Source: Crossaster papposus
Taxonomy: Eukaryota > Echinodermata > Asteroidea > Velatida > Solasteridae
Direction: 5' to 3'
Assembly (NCBI GenBank): GCA_037893245.1
Contig: JBAIAA010000884.1
Location: forward strand, 62,001-126,000
Length of the DNA stretch: 64,000 nt
The notes beneath the pieces were generated by a model. It had not been told where the DNA came from and made no database searches. It was given only the letters and a program-made list of their open reading frames with translations. Position numbers and translations under genes: made by a program. Shown here piece after piece: positions 47,196 through 58,360 of this stretch. The stretch's first letter is position 1; each line of letters starts with the position of its first letter.

Positions 47196-47345
47196 ACTTT
47201 CTAGCTTGTCCATGTGGTTATCTGAGCTGTATTTTATGGCCATGTCCAGTTTGAGATTGTCGGGCATCTGTAATGAGTTCCAGATTGCTTCTAGTCTGTC
47301 TTGGGAACTCAGGGGCTCGGGAATGGCAGAGGTCTGGAGAGATTT
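47196..47345 (-). CDS. Host gene exon (unidentified gene, last recognised exon)
   Basis: Acceptor TTGGAAGCAG and donor GAAAGT|GTAAGT bracket 50 codons: KSLQTSAIPEPLSSQDRLEA, then IWNSLQMPDNLKLDMAIKYS and SDNHMDKLES. The frame is clean and phase 0 at both ends. Its start phase does not fit the exon at 50,798, so at least one exon is missing between them. I do not recognise the protein. It continues to lower coordinates or ends in an exon not found. Confidence 0.65.
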
Positions 47346-47414
47346 CTGCTTCCAACAAAAAAAACACAAAGGAAAAATCGAATATTGACAAATTTAAGGA
47401 AACGGTAACACAGG

Positions 47415-47480
47415 GCTGTTAGCTCATTTGGCAGAGCACTAGAACGGTAATCCCTAGGTTAAAGGGCCAAACCCAGTCAA
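47415..47480 (+). mobile_element. tRNA-like SINE head remnant
   Basis: GCTGTTAGCTCATTTGGCAG has a tRNA D-arm/A-box look; the B box is degraded. It does not fold as a tRNA gene. Confidence 0.45.
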
Positions 47481-47589
47481 TTTAATTGTTTAAATCTTTG
47501 ATGAAACCATGGATCTCTCACAAAATTCCTAAGGCACTATATAGCGCACAAGTCTATAGAAAACTGTGAGAGAAGATTCAATGAAGAAG

Positions 47590-47745
47590 CGTTCAGTTTC
47601 AGAGGTGGGAGGAAATCTTAGACAAACAATAAAGCAGGAACTGAAAACCCAATCCACATGTGGACCAGGGCAGGAATCTAACCCATGCCATATACAAAAA
47701 GGAAAGAGAAGAACCACTGCGCCAACCTGACTGACACAATGATTT
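47590..47745 (-). mobile_element. SINE-like remnant, minus strand
   Basis: Shares the GGTGGGAGGAAATC..GAAAACCCAATCCACATGTG..GACCAGG..AATCTAACCC arrangement with 11.7-11.9 kb and 23.1-23.25 kb, including a 'CCACTGCGCCAACCTGAC' end that is the reverse of a tRNA-like head. Confidence 0.45.
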
Positions 47746-48012
47746 TTAATGCTGTTGAACTTTTTAGGTAGGAACATTTATTATTTATTATTAAAAAGAA
47801 AACTGTATTTTCCTCTGCTTCTAGACATTATTTTTGCAATGTCGGTCTCAAATATATAAGAACATAAGAACATAAGGACAGATTTATAAACACTCATCAC
47901 AAAAAATAAAAAGGTTCAACGCCTATAGCACTAAATTCGGCAAGAGTCATTTTCCGAGGCAACACCAGGCTCGTGTCAGTCATGCCCAGTTTGACGCACC
48001 TAATCCAGGATT

Positions 48013-48255
48013 CTTCGACAAGTTTGCTCCTGCATTATTTTGACATTGACCGGGCCCAGAAGCAGGATTGCTTTTTACAAACCTTGATCCGAGACGTGTT
48101 CAGGCTGGCATCTGTGGGTAGCATACCCTGATGTTGCACTGCGAGCCAGTTGCTGACAGATATTTCTGGCCTTGCTTGTGACGTGTTTAACTGTCATCCG
48201 TTTTTAATTCCGGAAAACTTTGCGTGTATACACATCCTCCCATGCAAACTGGTAA
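48013..48255. mobile_element. Diverged TTAA-type MITE copy
   Basis: Interior matches 55,242-55,476 (TGCATTATTTTGACATTGA, CATCTGTGGGTAGCATACCC, GCTGACAGATATTTCTGGCC). The termini are degraded. Confidence 0.6.
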
Positions 48256-48799
48256 CGTGTGCAACATGCATGCGAACATTTGCCCGATTTGCTACTAACG
48301 TTAGTCGCCATCTTTGACTGCGCTCTAGCTTTGCGAGCAGGCTTAACAAACAAAACTACCGGACAAATGCAACTATACTTCCGAAGGCAGTTGCAGTTGA
48401 TGCCAATTACAGGATGTAAAAATGAGCAATCTAATAGAAATATTTTGAACTTAAGTGAAAGAAAAATGCAGATATTTAAATGAAATTGTCAGCAGAGGAA
48501 AACTACACGAGGAAGGAATCGAAGCTACAACATTGAAAAAGGACGCGATCGAAATCCATGTTTGCGCATGTGCAATGCAAGCTATAACGTATACATATAG
48601 AACACAAAGTTCAGGTTCCCTCACAATGCATGGCGCAACACTGTTCCTTTTGTAACACGAAGTACACGACATGTGTGCCAGTCACAAAAGGAACTAGCGC
48701 CATGTACGTATGCTGTATGGAGTTCATGGTATAAACAACATTTGGCGCGGTTTATATTTTTTCGCTCTAAATGCCCAGCTGGTCGGAAGTTACCAGGTC

Positions 48800-49003
48800 A
48801 AATTGGTGGATCATGATCCACCTTTCCGTTCCCACTTGATCCTGATCCACCAATTCCTGCAATTGGGGGATCTCTATCCTGCTCGAAAGTAGGATCAAGA
48901 TCCCCCTTTTGGATCTTGATCGCCCTTTTTGCGGTTAGCGTTCCCACTCATCACCAAATTGCCGGATCGGATCCCCCAATTGGAGGATCAAGTGGGAACG
49001 GGG
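48800..49003. repeat. GATC-rich foldback element
   Basis: CGTTCCCACTTGATCC (48,828-48,843) is the inverse of GGATCAAGTGGGAACG further right, with CAATTGGGGGATC and GATCCCCCAATTG also paired. Twelve GATC sites occur in about 200 bp. Non-coding. Confidence 0.75.
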
Positions 49004-49807
49004 TCTGTGACATGCACCCATTCTCACCTTTGTTTGGCCATTTTGGAAGAGCTAGGACATCTTTATCTGATTTATTTGCATCACCTTTGTCGAGGTCACT
49101 CTCCGACATGTGAAAAACTGCTCCCAGAAAATCAGTTTCCTGTAATATTCACCAGAATGTTAACGAGGTCATGAAAAAGCTTGCGGATCCATTTGTTAAC
49201 CCTAACCTTGCCAAATCCATCAAAATCCTTCCCCTATTTTGGCAGATTTTTTGGGGGGACTTAGTCCTGCAGGCCCAATGTGAATACATTTTAATGGATT
49301 ATGTTGGACTTGGGCCAGGAAGCTTAGCACTGCTGGGGAAATCTGATTGATTGTCCACCAGGGAGTACTCTGCTGTTGTCAGATAAGCCATGAATAGTAC
49401 AGGGTCGTAAAAGAAAGAAGGAAACACTTTTGACAGAGTTTGAGTGCGTATCTGAAGTTGATCAATTAATGCACATCATTATTTTAATTCTAGGAAATAT
49501 TTCTAAAGAACATGGAAAGGAAAAAAATAGTCATAATATACTTAAACTTTGATGATATTAAAGAAACACTTGAAAAAGAAATTGAAGTATAAAACTCCTT
49601 AGTTGAAGTGTATTATTTTTTTTTTTTTAAATCAAGCTCTTATAAGCAGGTTTGGCACATGCAATCTTTAACCATATGTACCATATCTCAGAGACGAAAT
49701 ATCCATTTACAATTATTTGTTGTTATCTTTAAAGATCAATAGTTACATTTCTTATAAGAACAAGGAAAGAAAAGGTATATTTTACTTGTGTGGATAAATA
49801 TTTGGTG

Positions 49808-50783
49808 TACCGTAATTTCCTGCGGTAAAGACGCGGCTTATCTGACTTTCTAGACCACAAAAACATCGCCGCGCCTTATCTTTCAGTGCGCCGTATATAT
49901 GATGTCGCTTGAGTTCAAAGTGATGGTCTTTGTGTGAAGAATTCTTTGAACGCCGCAATCTTACTCAATAATGCGGTCAACCAATTAGCCCAACTCTCCG
50001 GACATTGTGACCGTGTTTCCATTAACAATGCCGCGATGTGTTGATCCCCCTACGACCGTACATGTATGTGATTTAGCACTCGGCAGCGTGCGTAGTCTTG
50101 TTTGCAAGACGTTTTTCGCGATGCGGGGCGCCCTCTAACGTACGCCGTAGACCACGCGCGAATTACCGCATCGGCGGCCTACGCGCGCTGCATATACCGC
50201 GATTAAGATCGTCTTGCAAACAAGACTACAGCGTGCGCTGCATGACGCATACAACAGCGATAAAAAGCTGGCCCGTACTATGTGGCCTTTTTCTAAACGT
50301 TTTTTCGTCTACGTTCCGGCTTCATGCAATTCACCATCCGAACTACACAGCGCGGAGCATTCACAACGACTGGAAAAAAGACTAGGGGGTGTCGCAATTA
50401 GGGATACCATGCCTGCGATCGCTGCATGTGATGTACATGTGCATGCAGTTTATACTGCAGTGATACATGATATGTATCGGCAAACCTCGTGCGATATTGT
50501 GACTACCGGTTTGAAGTTTTCATACATTGTTTGCGTGCCAGATAAACTCAAGTACTCAGCAAATTCTTGCTTGGAATAGTGGGATCCTTCTAAGGCAACA
50601 AAATGACCCCTTTGTGGCGATGTACCTACACCAGGTGGCGCCTGGTGTTCTTCTGGGTGCGTTCAAGCATGCGCCTTATTCGGCAGTGCGCTTTATCTGT
50701 TGACGTTTGAAATTTGTTTGGGTGATTTTAGGGACCTGCGCCTTAACCGCCGTGCGGCTTTACCGCAGGAAATTACGGTAATC
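49808..50783. mobile_element. ~970 bp non-autonomous element, TA-flanked, pogo/Tigger-like ends
   Basis: CCGTAATTTCCTGCGGTAAAG at the left end is mirrored by CTTTACCGCAGGAAATTACGG at the right, each next to TA. The interior is GC-richer with short chance frames (50,098-50,579) and no recognisable transposase. It abuts the host exon at 50,798 by about 14 bp. Confidence 0.8.
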
Positions 50784-50797
50784 ATGTAGCATAGGAC

Positions 50798-51037
50798 CTG
50801 GTATTCCGATCGGCCATCAAACCTTGAGAGACCGGTTTACCCATACCGGTTCTATCCAGATCCAACCTGCCTGGACCAGTGCCAGCTAGTAACCCGCCAC
50901 TAGGCCCAGCTTGGTCCTGCCCCGGGGTGCCACCCCCGAGGTTGAGGTTGGGCGTCAAGGTTTCCAAGAAGGTGCTTGTTGCAAGTGTGTAGCCTTGTTG
51001 GGTGGGTTTCTTGGCAAATGTGGCATTGAAGATGGGA
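50798..51037 (-). CDS. Host gene exon, Gly/Pro/Leu-rich
   Basis: Acceptor TATATCCAG, donor ACCAG|GTCCTA. With the phase-2 entry that fits the exon at 52,860, it encodes SPIFNATFAKKPTQQGYTLA, then TSTFLETLTPNLNLGGGTPG and an acidic/basic tail MADRNT. No stop or shift. The pogo-like MITE ends just past its donor, inside the intron. Confidence 0.68.
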
Positions 51038-51707
51038 CTGGATATAAAAGGCAACAGAAATACAATGATTGTAAATAAGGGTGCATTCAAGTAGCTCATT
51101 CAGAGCGACTTGGTTTACACTCGGCACAAAAGCAAACACAAATGCAATTTTTGTTAATCACAGGAAATTTTCAGGGTGCGAATTCTCAAAAGTTGAACAC
51201 ATTTCAACTCCGACAAATGTTTTCAGCGAATGCTCTGTGACGTCAAATTCGTATCGCTTTCGCATAAAGTATGAACTGGCTTTAGCCACAAGATTTTCGA
51301 TTTTAAAGGTAGTATACGCTATTTGCTTCTGTTGTAATAAAAAAAAAGGGGGAAATGGGAATAGCAAATATTGTTACACTCACATTAAAAGTTTGTGTTC
51401 ATAAATGCTGGAACAAAAAGAAAAACAAATTTGTTCTTGTAGTCTGGTTTCCCACCCCCCCAAAAAAGAGAGAAATTTACAGACATCCGGGAATTATCAG
51501 GTTAAGGAACTAGACTAGTTGGGTTGCACCCATTCGAGGATGTGTAACTAATTGCAAACAAAATGTTGACTATAACTACATTTGATAAAAGTCAAAGTAG
51601 TATTGGACAATAATTGTCGTTTTTACATAGGTTGCATATTGGTTACGGCAGAGTCTACTTTCTATATACACATCATGCGCTACCGGTAGCCATAGACAGT
51701 AACCTAT

Positions 51708-52832
51708 AACGTCCGTCGATATCGCCGATGTCACTTTTTTAATAATATCAAAATATCGACATTTCGATATATCGACAATTTTGATGTATCTACATTTCGA
51801 TATATCGACAATTTTGATGTATCTAAAATTTGATGTTCCTAAATGATATCGAAAACACTGAAAGAGTGTCAGATTATCCAGAAAATCTCAGGGCTTTAGT
51901 ATATTAGAAAAGCTGCCGTCTTTATTTGTAGCTTAGAACATTTGAGTAGGCCTATTAAATAAAATACGTTCGACGACCAACTGCGGTTGTGAAGTTGTTC
52001 TTTGTGTTTCACCCGCCCCGCCGCTATAGTTCACAATCACTTGCGCAGTGAAATCTCAAAAGAAACCGGCCATGCCGCCCCAGCCATGCGCCTATCGGTT
52101 GTTTGGGACGTAACCCTCCCTTGTTCTGATAACATTTTGGGGTGGCCAATCACGAGTTGGGAATTGCGAGGAGCGTTCTCTGCACCCTGCTATTGGCCTA
52201 GCAAGCCAGTCTGGATTCCAAGACCGAGCTGTTCGTTCATTTGTTCCGGGGCGCGCTGTCTGTTATCTGGGCTTATTGAGGGCGCCCTTATAATTGAAGG
52301 TATAGTGTAGTATACACCATTTGCAGATATCGAAAATATTTATTACCGAATTATTAGGAAAAATCTTACTCAATTGAAAGTAAATAATGATTCTAGGCAT
52401 CCAGCAAAATGATGGCGCTAGATATCCTGTAATTATTCCGAAAAATATAATTTTCTTTTAAAAAAATCACGATCGCCGTCCGGCTAAAAAACGGTTAAAA
52501 ACAAATGCTGTTTTTCTCAATTTTCTCGGCATCCATGATTGTAAAACTTCGGACAGGTCAGTTAAATGATATTTACTACCTTTAAGGGCGCCCTCAATAA
52601 ACCATAAACACGCGGGCTGGCGCAATTTGATATTGTTCGGACCATGCGCGGAGGATCAAGCCGAAAACCTGTATGCAACGTACCTATTAAACTGTCGGTC
52701 TTTAGTATATTTAGCGCTGTTTTTAGGCTTCATCTTGTACACGGGAAATAATTGATATATCGAGGTATACTCGATATTGAATTTCCGATATATCGATTAT
52801 TATTAAAAAAATGACATCGACGGACGATAATA
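51708..52832. mobile_element. ~1.1 kb element with TCGATATATCGA-rich inverted ends
   Basis: Left CGTCCGTCGATATCGCCGAT and right ATGACATCGACGGACG are inverse. ATATCGA words are dense near both ends, as subterminal repeats often are. A 334 bp second element is nested inside. No transposase frame. Confidence 0.7.
52270..52603. mobile_element. 334 bp MITE nested in the previous element
   Basis: Ends TTATTGAGGGCGCCCTTA and TAAGGGCGCCCTCAATAA form an 18 bp perfect inverted repeat with an internal GGGCGCCC palindrome. Confidence 0.78.
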
Positions 52833-52859
52833 GACAGGTGATTCAGGACACAGCCATAC

Positions 52860-53023
52860 CTATTAGACCATTCTTCTCTGTCATCTCTCCAGGGTGGGTT
52901 CTCTGTCTTAGTTAGGAGCGGGTTCAGCACTCTATCTAGACCACGTTTCTGTATCATTGAGGAGGCTAAGATGGTGTGGTTGGCTAAGGCGTGGTAGCTG
53001 GCGGAATGCTCCATAAACTCATC
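52860..53023 (-). CDS. Host gene exon
   Basis: Acceptor AAATGTAG and donor AATAG|GTATGG. Enters in phase 0 from the exon at 54,986 and leaves in phase 2 into 51,037. Encodes DEFMEHSASYHALANHTILA, then SSMIQKRGLDRVLNPLLTKT and ENPPWRDDREEWSN. High-complexity sequence with conserved-looking Trp and His residues; not recognised. The ~1.1 kb nested elements lie immediately in the next intron, about 28 bp from the donor. Confidence 0.75.
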
Positions 53024-53246
53024 CTACATTTGCACGAAGGAAATTACAAGAGAATGCTGTAAATCTAAGCACACATACTTCTTTTCATTTTCGAAAAGGT
53101 TTAGAGCTGTGCATTTAAAGTTTTTCCAACTCAGTTTATAAACCTGCACATTTTGTTTTATTCCAAATTGTATACATCTATTATCTAGTAATGGTCAAGA
53201 AGGTTACAGACTCACAGTTTTTGGATCAAAGACATTTGAACAAAGA

Positions 53247-53325
53247 AATTGACTGGAGCGGGGCTTGAACCAACATCCCGATTGCCATTACGGTGCCCTA
53301 CCAACTGAGCTATCCGGCGCTATGT
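53247..53325 (-). mobile_element. tRNA-derived SINE head
   Basis: On the minus strand GGATAGCTCAGTTGGTAGGG is followed by GGTTCAAGCCCCG, a good A/B box pair. The acceptor stem does not pair, so it is a SINE head or tRNA pseudogene. A related plus-strand piece lies at 54,383-54,430. Confidence 0.6.
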
Positions 53326-53484
53326 TGTTGGTTACCCAAATATGTCAATATTTTTGTTCAGGGGTGCTAGTCTGAAGCCATCAAATCGAAATTTCCACGC
53401 CAAAGGCACGATACTAGCAACAATTTTGAAACAATGTTAAAACAACAGGTTAAAAATGGGGAAAAGCAAGATGGTAAAGTAGCT

Positions 53485-54212
53485 GTCCTATGGCGCCGGC
53501 TAAGCCTACCGTGTGCCACCGTGTGGTACATTTTGTGCGGACGGTGGAACACGGTAAGGGCACATGGCGGGGCGTTGCGCGATCGGTGAACACGGTGGGG
53601 GCCCGTTAGTGGCCGGCAAGACACGGCAAAAGTTTTGGGCATGCCCAAAACTTTCGCCGTGTGCCACCGCTTGTACCACACGGCGAGAACCCGGTAAAAG
53701 GATAGTGGGCCTGTACGAGGCCGTTATGGACCCAATTTTTGGGGCGGTGAAAACGGTGACGACGTGTCATATTTTGTCCAACGGGTTGTCACCGTGTTCA
53801 TACCGGGTTCTCGCAGGGCTCTCGCCGTTTGCTCAACGTTGACCCACCACCTCATACCGGCTACATACTGACCCCTCACCGGTCTATTAACTTTCAACCG
53901 CTCTCTTACCGACCTACTTCGTCCTCTTACCGTTCTACTGTCCTCATAAAGTCTCCATACCGACCTGTTGCCGTGTGGTTTACATCGCACCCGTTCAGAA
54001 ACCGTTCCAGACACAGTGACACTAGTGACACTAGCTGGTACGAGGACGTTGTATGTGGTAAGAACCCGGTAAGGAGACGGAATGGAAACGTTGAGGACAC
54101 GGTGGACAAATTTAACAAAAATATAATCTTTGCGGCCGGAGAGATTTACACCGCTTGTCATTTAAATCAAACGGTAAGGGCCCGTTGGGCTTAGCCGGCG
54201 CCATGGGACAGC
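53485..54212. mobile_element. ~725 bp GC-rich element with GCTGTCC..GGCGCCGGCTAAGCC ends and ACGGT arrays
   Basis: Left GCTGTCCTATGGCGCCGGCT and right AGCCGGCGCCATGGGACAGC are inverse with one mismatch. Eleven exact ACGGT/ACCGT words plus many variants fill the inside, and a perfect 26 bp palindrome centres on GGGCATGCCC near 53,641. Frames inside are chance. It lies between two host exons. Confidence 0.75.
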
Positions 54213-54453
54213 ACCATTAGGCTTTTTGTTTATACATTTCAAATAAGCCACTAAGAAAAATTGACTAAGAAATTTTATATAGAATTGAACACATAAATTG
54301 ACTGGAGCTCGACTGGTTGATGGCTGTTGACCAGCATCCCCTGATGAACAAATATATTGATAAATATAGGGAGCCACCGACACAAGGCTATATAACTCAG
54401 TTGGTAGAGCACCGAAATGGTAATCCGGACTACATTATCATACACTATTAGTG

Positions 54454-54640
54454 ATCAGTTGGAAATGTCTTCATAATCTCTCTGTATACTTCATTAATCT
54501 TTTGATTAAAGTTACTTTCTATTTTCTGGTTGTAGAGGCGGGGAATAGTTTAGGAGGGAGCGGTCAGTGAGATAACTACCTGGTCATAGGCCAAGTGGTC
54601 AGTTGGTAATGTCTTCATAATCTCTCTAAGTAAAGCCTGT
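54454..54640 (-). repeat. Two partial duplicates of the host exon at 54,986-55,097
   Basis: Minus-strand GTATACAGAGAGATTATGAA..AAGACATTTCCAACTGATCA (about 54,454-54,528) and GAGATTATGAAGACATTACC..GACCACTTGGCCTATGACCAG (about 54,580-54,635) repeat the end of that exon. The second copy also keeps the following intron bases GTAGTTATCTCACTGACC. The first copy lacks the donor and ends in a stop. Confidence 0.75.
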
Positions 54641-54659
54641 CACGAGCCAATGTGGCTCA

Positions 54660-54900
54660 TCAGGCTGGTGTTTAACTCGTTTCTCTAGCATAAAATAACT
54701 GAGAATATTCCCCCCTCCCAGGATGGGATGCTGGTCCATCGCAGGTTACTCCCCAGCGAATGTCTGTACCCATGGGTGGAAAGAGGCAAGTGGGGTGAAG
54801 TGGCGTGCCCAAGGACACAACATAAGGCCAGCAGCTGGATTCGAACCCCGACCCTCTGATCGTGAATCACAAACATAAACCACTGGGCCCCAAAGGTTAA
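54660..54900 (-). mobile_element. tRNA-derived SINE with Deu-like centre, minus strand
   Basis: Minus-strand order: A-box GGGGCCCAGTGG, B-box GGTTCGAATCC, centre TGTCCTTGGGCACGCCACTT, tail CTGGGGAGTAACCTGCGATG..CATCCCATCC. The tail is a common LINE-derived SINE end in aquatic animals. Confidence 0.7.
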
Positions 54901-54985
54901 ATGTCCAGTTCATGGGTGTGGTGGTTTGGGTGGGGTAGTGCATGGCGAGGCAAAGTTTAGAAGGCAGGGTCAGTGAGATAACTAC

Positions 54986-55097
54986 CTGATCATAAGCTAA
55001 GTGGTCAGTAGGCAATGTCTTCATTATCTCTCTGTATACTTTGTTAATCTCTTGACCACGGAACAAGTTACTGTCCAGTTTCTTGATAGTGTTGCCA
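54986..55097 (-). CDS. Host gene exon
   Basis: Acceptor AGATCAG, donor GATCAG|GTAGTT. Entry completes the split Arg codon from 58,260 and exit is phase 0. Encodes GNTIKKLDSNLFRGQEINKV then YREIMKTLPTDHLAYDQ. Amphipathic and helical in look; not recognised. Two partial copies lie 350-530 bp downstream. Confidence 0.72.
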
Positions 55098-55241
55098 CTG
55101 ATCTAAAAGCAAACAAATTCAAATGGTCGATTCTAAGTTGGTTTATCTACAATGAGCCTTTATACTAAGAAGTCTTTTGCATAACACTAGAAATATAATG
55201 TTGCAAATACATACATGTACGTCTGTAACAAGTACAATATC

Positions 55242-55476
55242 TTAACCAGTTCACGCAAGGATTATTTTGACATTGATTAGGCCCAAGCGCGGGATTGTTT
55301 TTCACGAACCTTGATCCGAGTCAGGTTTAGGCCGGCATCTGTGGGTAGCACACCCTGATATTTCTGGCCTTGCTCGCTGCGAGCCGGTCGCTGACAGATA
55401 TTTATGGCCTTGCTCTGCTTGAATTCAGGAACAAATTTGGATGTAGACACGTTTTTATATAATACGAACTGGTTAA
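55242..55476. mobile_element. MITE flanked by TTAA
   Basis: TTAACCAGTTC at the left and GAACTGGTTAA at the right; interior as in the 18.1 and 48.0 kb copies. Best-preserved member of this family here. Confidence 0.78.
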
Positions 55477-56419
55477 GAGAAATGTTTACAAATTGTTTAG
55501 GAGCAAGTGACATTTGTTTAATTTCTGTCCATTCTCTTTTGTACCACTTTGTGGTGGTATTTATAGCAAAAATTATGTTTACACATCCGATAGAAATTTG
55601 ATTTTCAAGAACAGAACTGATTCTCCATTGGTTAGTCCATAAATAAGGGGGTCTAAAAGGGGGTCTAAAATTGTGATATTTGTTGATGTCCCGGTCACAC
55701 ATGACCAAGTAATTTACCATGCAAGTGTCGCTGAAATTGACTTCAAAGTTTTTGCTATAGGTACTTTGTTTTATGTAATTACCCTGATATAAAAGGCGCC
55801 AAGGAATGTGTGCTGAATTAAAAAAACAAATTCCTATGTCTGATGTAACATGGACATGGAAAATTGAACCCCTAATTTTGTCACCGTCCCCACGAAGTAA
55901 CACAAATGTCACGTGATACAACCCACTTCTGGCATTTTCACAAAGTAATACAAAGCCCATAGCTAATACACACGGATAGCGTCACTTTGTGAAAACTCTA
56001 TTCGTGTGTATTGTGGCGGGAACTCCCCGGGCCAACCTAAGGCTGTTAGGATAAGTCGGACACCTATTAAAGCCACGACAATCTTCCCAACCTAAGGCTC
56101 TTCCCTAGACGAGAGATCACTCAGAGCGACCTAAAAGGCTAAGGGTGCAGGTCCGTTTTGGAGGAAATATACCGCCGATTATGATGATTGCGATTACTCT
56201 CTGTTAATTACACTATAACCTGTAACAAAGACTCCTTGACAACTGGATTGACGGTACAATGAACAATAAAGATGATTTATTCACAACAATCAAGAAATGC
56301 ACAGTACTTGGAAATTAAGTGGGCTGTTTAAATACTAGGGTCCTCAGCAGCAATGCACAATAACTGCAGTGTTCAGAACGCAAAAGCCATCATGAACATT
56401 ACACAAGCGAAGTCAGCAT
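55477..56419. other. Intron or intergenic, no exon seen
   Basis: The 227-codon minus-strand open frame overlapping this region has no family resemblance and partly covers the MITE, so it is not called. Confidence 0.4.
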
Positions 56420-56620
56420 CAAGCGCCTATAGTCAGCATTACGTGCCTATAGTCAGCATTACATGCCTAGTCAGCATTACATGCCCCAGTAAGCTGTGTA
56501 CAACCAGTACAGCTTTGCACCTGCTACGTATTAACCATGCCAGTTTGCGTCAGCTATGTACAGCTAGCTGTCTCAGCTTTGTACCACCAACACATTAACC
56601 ATGCAGGCTTGCGTAAACAA
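56420..56620. repeat. Tandem repeats, ~20 bp then ~66 bp units
   Basis: AGTCAGCATTACGTGCCTAT occurs three times (56,424-56,485), followed by two copies of a CAGCTTTG(C/T)ACC..ATTAACCATGC unit. Confidence 0.7.
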
Positions 56621-57714
56621 TGTACAGGTATATCGCTTTGTACCGATTCGCATAAGCATTTCACAAAACGCAGCACCAGTTACCTACGTCTTATCTGTCG
56701 TGCAGCTCTCGAACAACTATAACAATGAATATTACGTGTCTACCACCCAGGTAAACACGCACGTACACCATGTAAAACACATACATGTACTTAAGCATAT
56801 GGGCTTTGTTACCCAATCGCGTGCATTCACGCAGCGAGTCACTGAGCGGTAAGCTCCGCCCAGCCAGCGCGCGCAACTACAGGTCTTGTCCGCCCGTGGT
56901 TACAGTTCGTGGTTACTGGCACTAAGTCCTTGCACTTTCTGTCACAGTATTAACTATGGGCTTTGAGTTACATTGTGAAAATGCCAGAAGTGGGTCGCGC
57001 GTATCACGTGACATTTGTGTTTACTTCGTAGACAGAGCCTATTCTCTGAAAAACAACTCATGTCATCGTTGAGTTCATTGAAGACGGTGGTGTTGAGTTT
57101 CAGTGTGATAGATGACAAGCTGACACGCTCCGACACACGCACATCAGAGGTACATGTACGTACAACTGGTCTGTTAGGCATTCTAGTGGTGACGGTGGCA
57201 GGCTGAGGGTGGGTGGGCTCACAAATCTCAATACTGTGGTTTTTTTTTAGGTGGGACAAATCAGAGACTTCAAAATCCAGTTACCCTAAATGTTTTTAAG
57301 CTCATAATCATGCCAAGTTTTCCAACAAAAAGTGATGATGAGGTGCAGCATGAAATGTCCTCCCATTACGCAATATTCACGGGTCGGCCATCTTAAATTA
57401 AAAGTGAAGTAAAATCTTCCTTTTTGGAGCTTAAAAATAATGAAATAAAGTTAATTACAAATTAATACCAGTCAGCTCTAATGAATAATTAGTCTGGTAC
57501 CATCTAATTCAACAGTTTACATAGCCTTCATTTTGTCGCAATGTTAAATGTTGCAATGTTGAAATAGTATGCAATGGTTGAGCGACTTTTGAAACGATTA
57601 GCGCGATAAGGCGCACGACTTTGTCGGAGCAACAATTTAAATGAAATACACCACCGCTGTCAGTGCAAAACTGAATCATTATCCCCGCGTGCAGTTGTTG
57701 AAAGCATAACGGAG

Positions 57715-58005
57715 CATGAATGAAAAAACACTGCTAAAGAGCAATGGTATTAGGACACAGCCCTGTTTAGTGCCGTTGGTAACAGGAAATGGGCTAGATG
57801 GACGTAGAGCCGCAACCTCACACGGGCAACCATACCATCGTGGAAGAATCTGATGATGTTAATTATCTTGGATGGGCAGCCAGCCCTGTACAGAAGCTTC
57901 CACAGACCTTTGTCAGGTCGATGAAGACAATGAAGAGGTCAGGATGTTGTTCTCTGCACTTTTCCTGGAGTTGTTGACCCGAAAACATCATGCCAACTGT
58001 GCCAC
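57715..58005 (-). pseudogene. RT fragment of the same LINE type as at 38-40 kb
   Basis: Minus-strand blocks LQEKCREQHPDLFIVFIDLTK, a FHDGM-like segment, PISCYQR/PVTNG-type and TGLCPNT/GCVL-type follow the RT domain order of APE-type LINEs. It has several shifts and no flanking EN domain. Confidence 0.7.
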
Positions 58006-58259
58006 GCGAGGCACAAAAGCACATTGACTTTTTGGGATGACTGTAGCCGGTTGAGGATGAGACGAGATAGTATATCTTCCCCTTTATTCTGGTTCAAGTG
58101 GGCTTGCAATAAACACGGTGCGTCTTCATGTTTAGCTCAAGGGATATGGCAGCAATTATGCATTCAGCAATCCTACCTAGCTTTCTATCTTCATAACCAT
58201 TATACAGCGAGTCATTTGCACACAGACACCATCATCACACCTCCTGATTGATAACGTAC

Positions 58260-58360
58260 CGTTCATTTCTCTCTTGGATGGCCCGTTTCTCTTCTATCAT
58301 CTTCAGCTGTTTCTTTAACTCTTCCCTCCCTGTCTCTACTCTGTCCATAAGAGATATTGC
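58260..58360 (-). CDS. Host gene exon, coiled-coil
   Basis: Acceptor TTTCTCTGCAG, donor GAACG|GTACGT. Enters in phase 0 directly from the exon at 60,591 and leaves in phase 2. Encodes AISLMDRVETGREELKKQLK then MIEEKRAIQERNE, a highly charged heptad-like coil. Clean frame. Confidence 0.75.

Noticed and set aside
53254..53325. Functional tRNA gene
   Set aside because: A and B boxes are good but the acceptor stem does not pair and a SINE context is more likely.
55277..55960. 227-codon minus-strand frame
   Set aside because: Overlaps a MITE and has no recognisable domain or splice context.
56420..56500. CRISPR-like repeat cluster
   Set aside because: Units are directly adjacent with no variable spacers, and the genome is animal.
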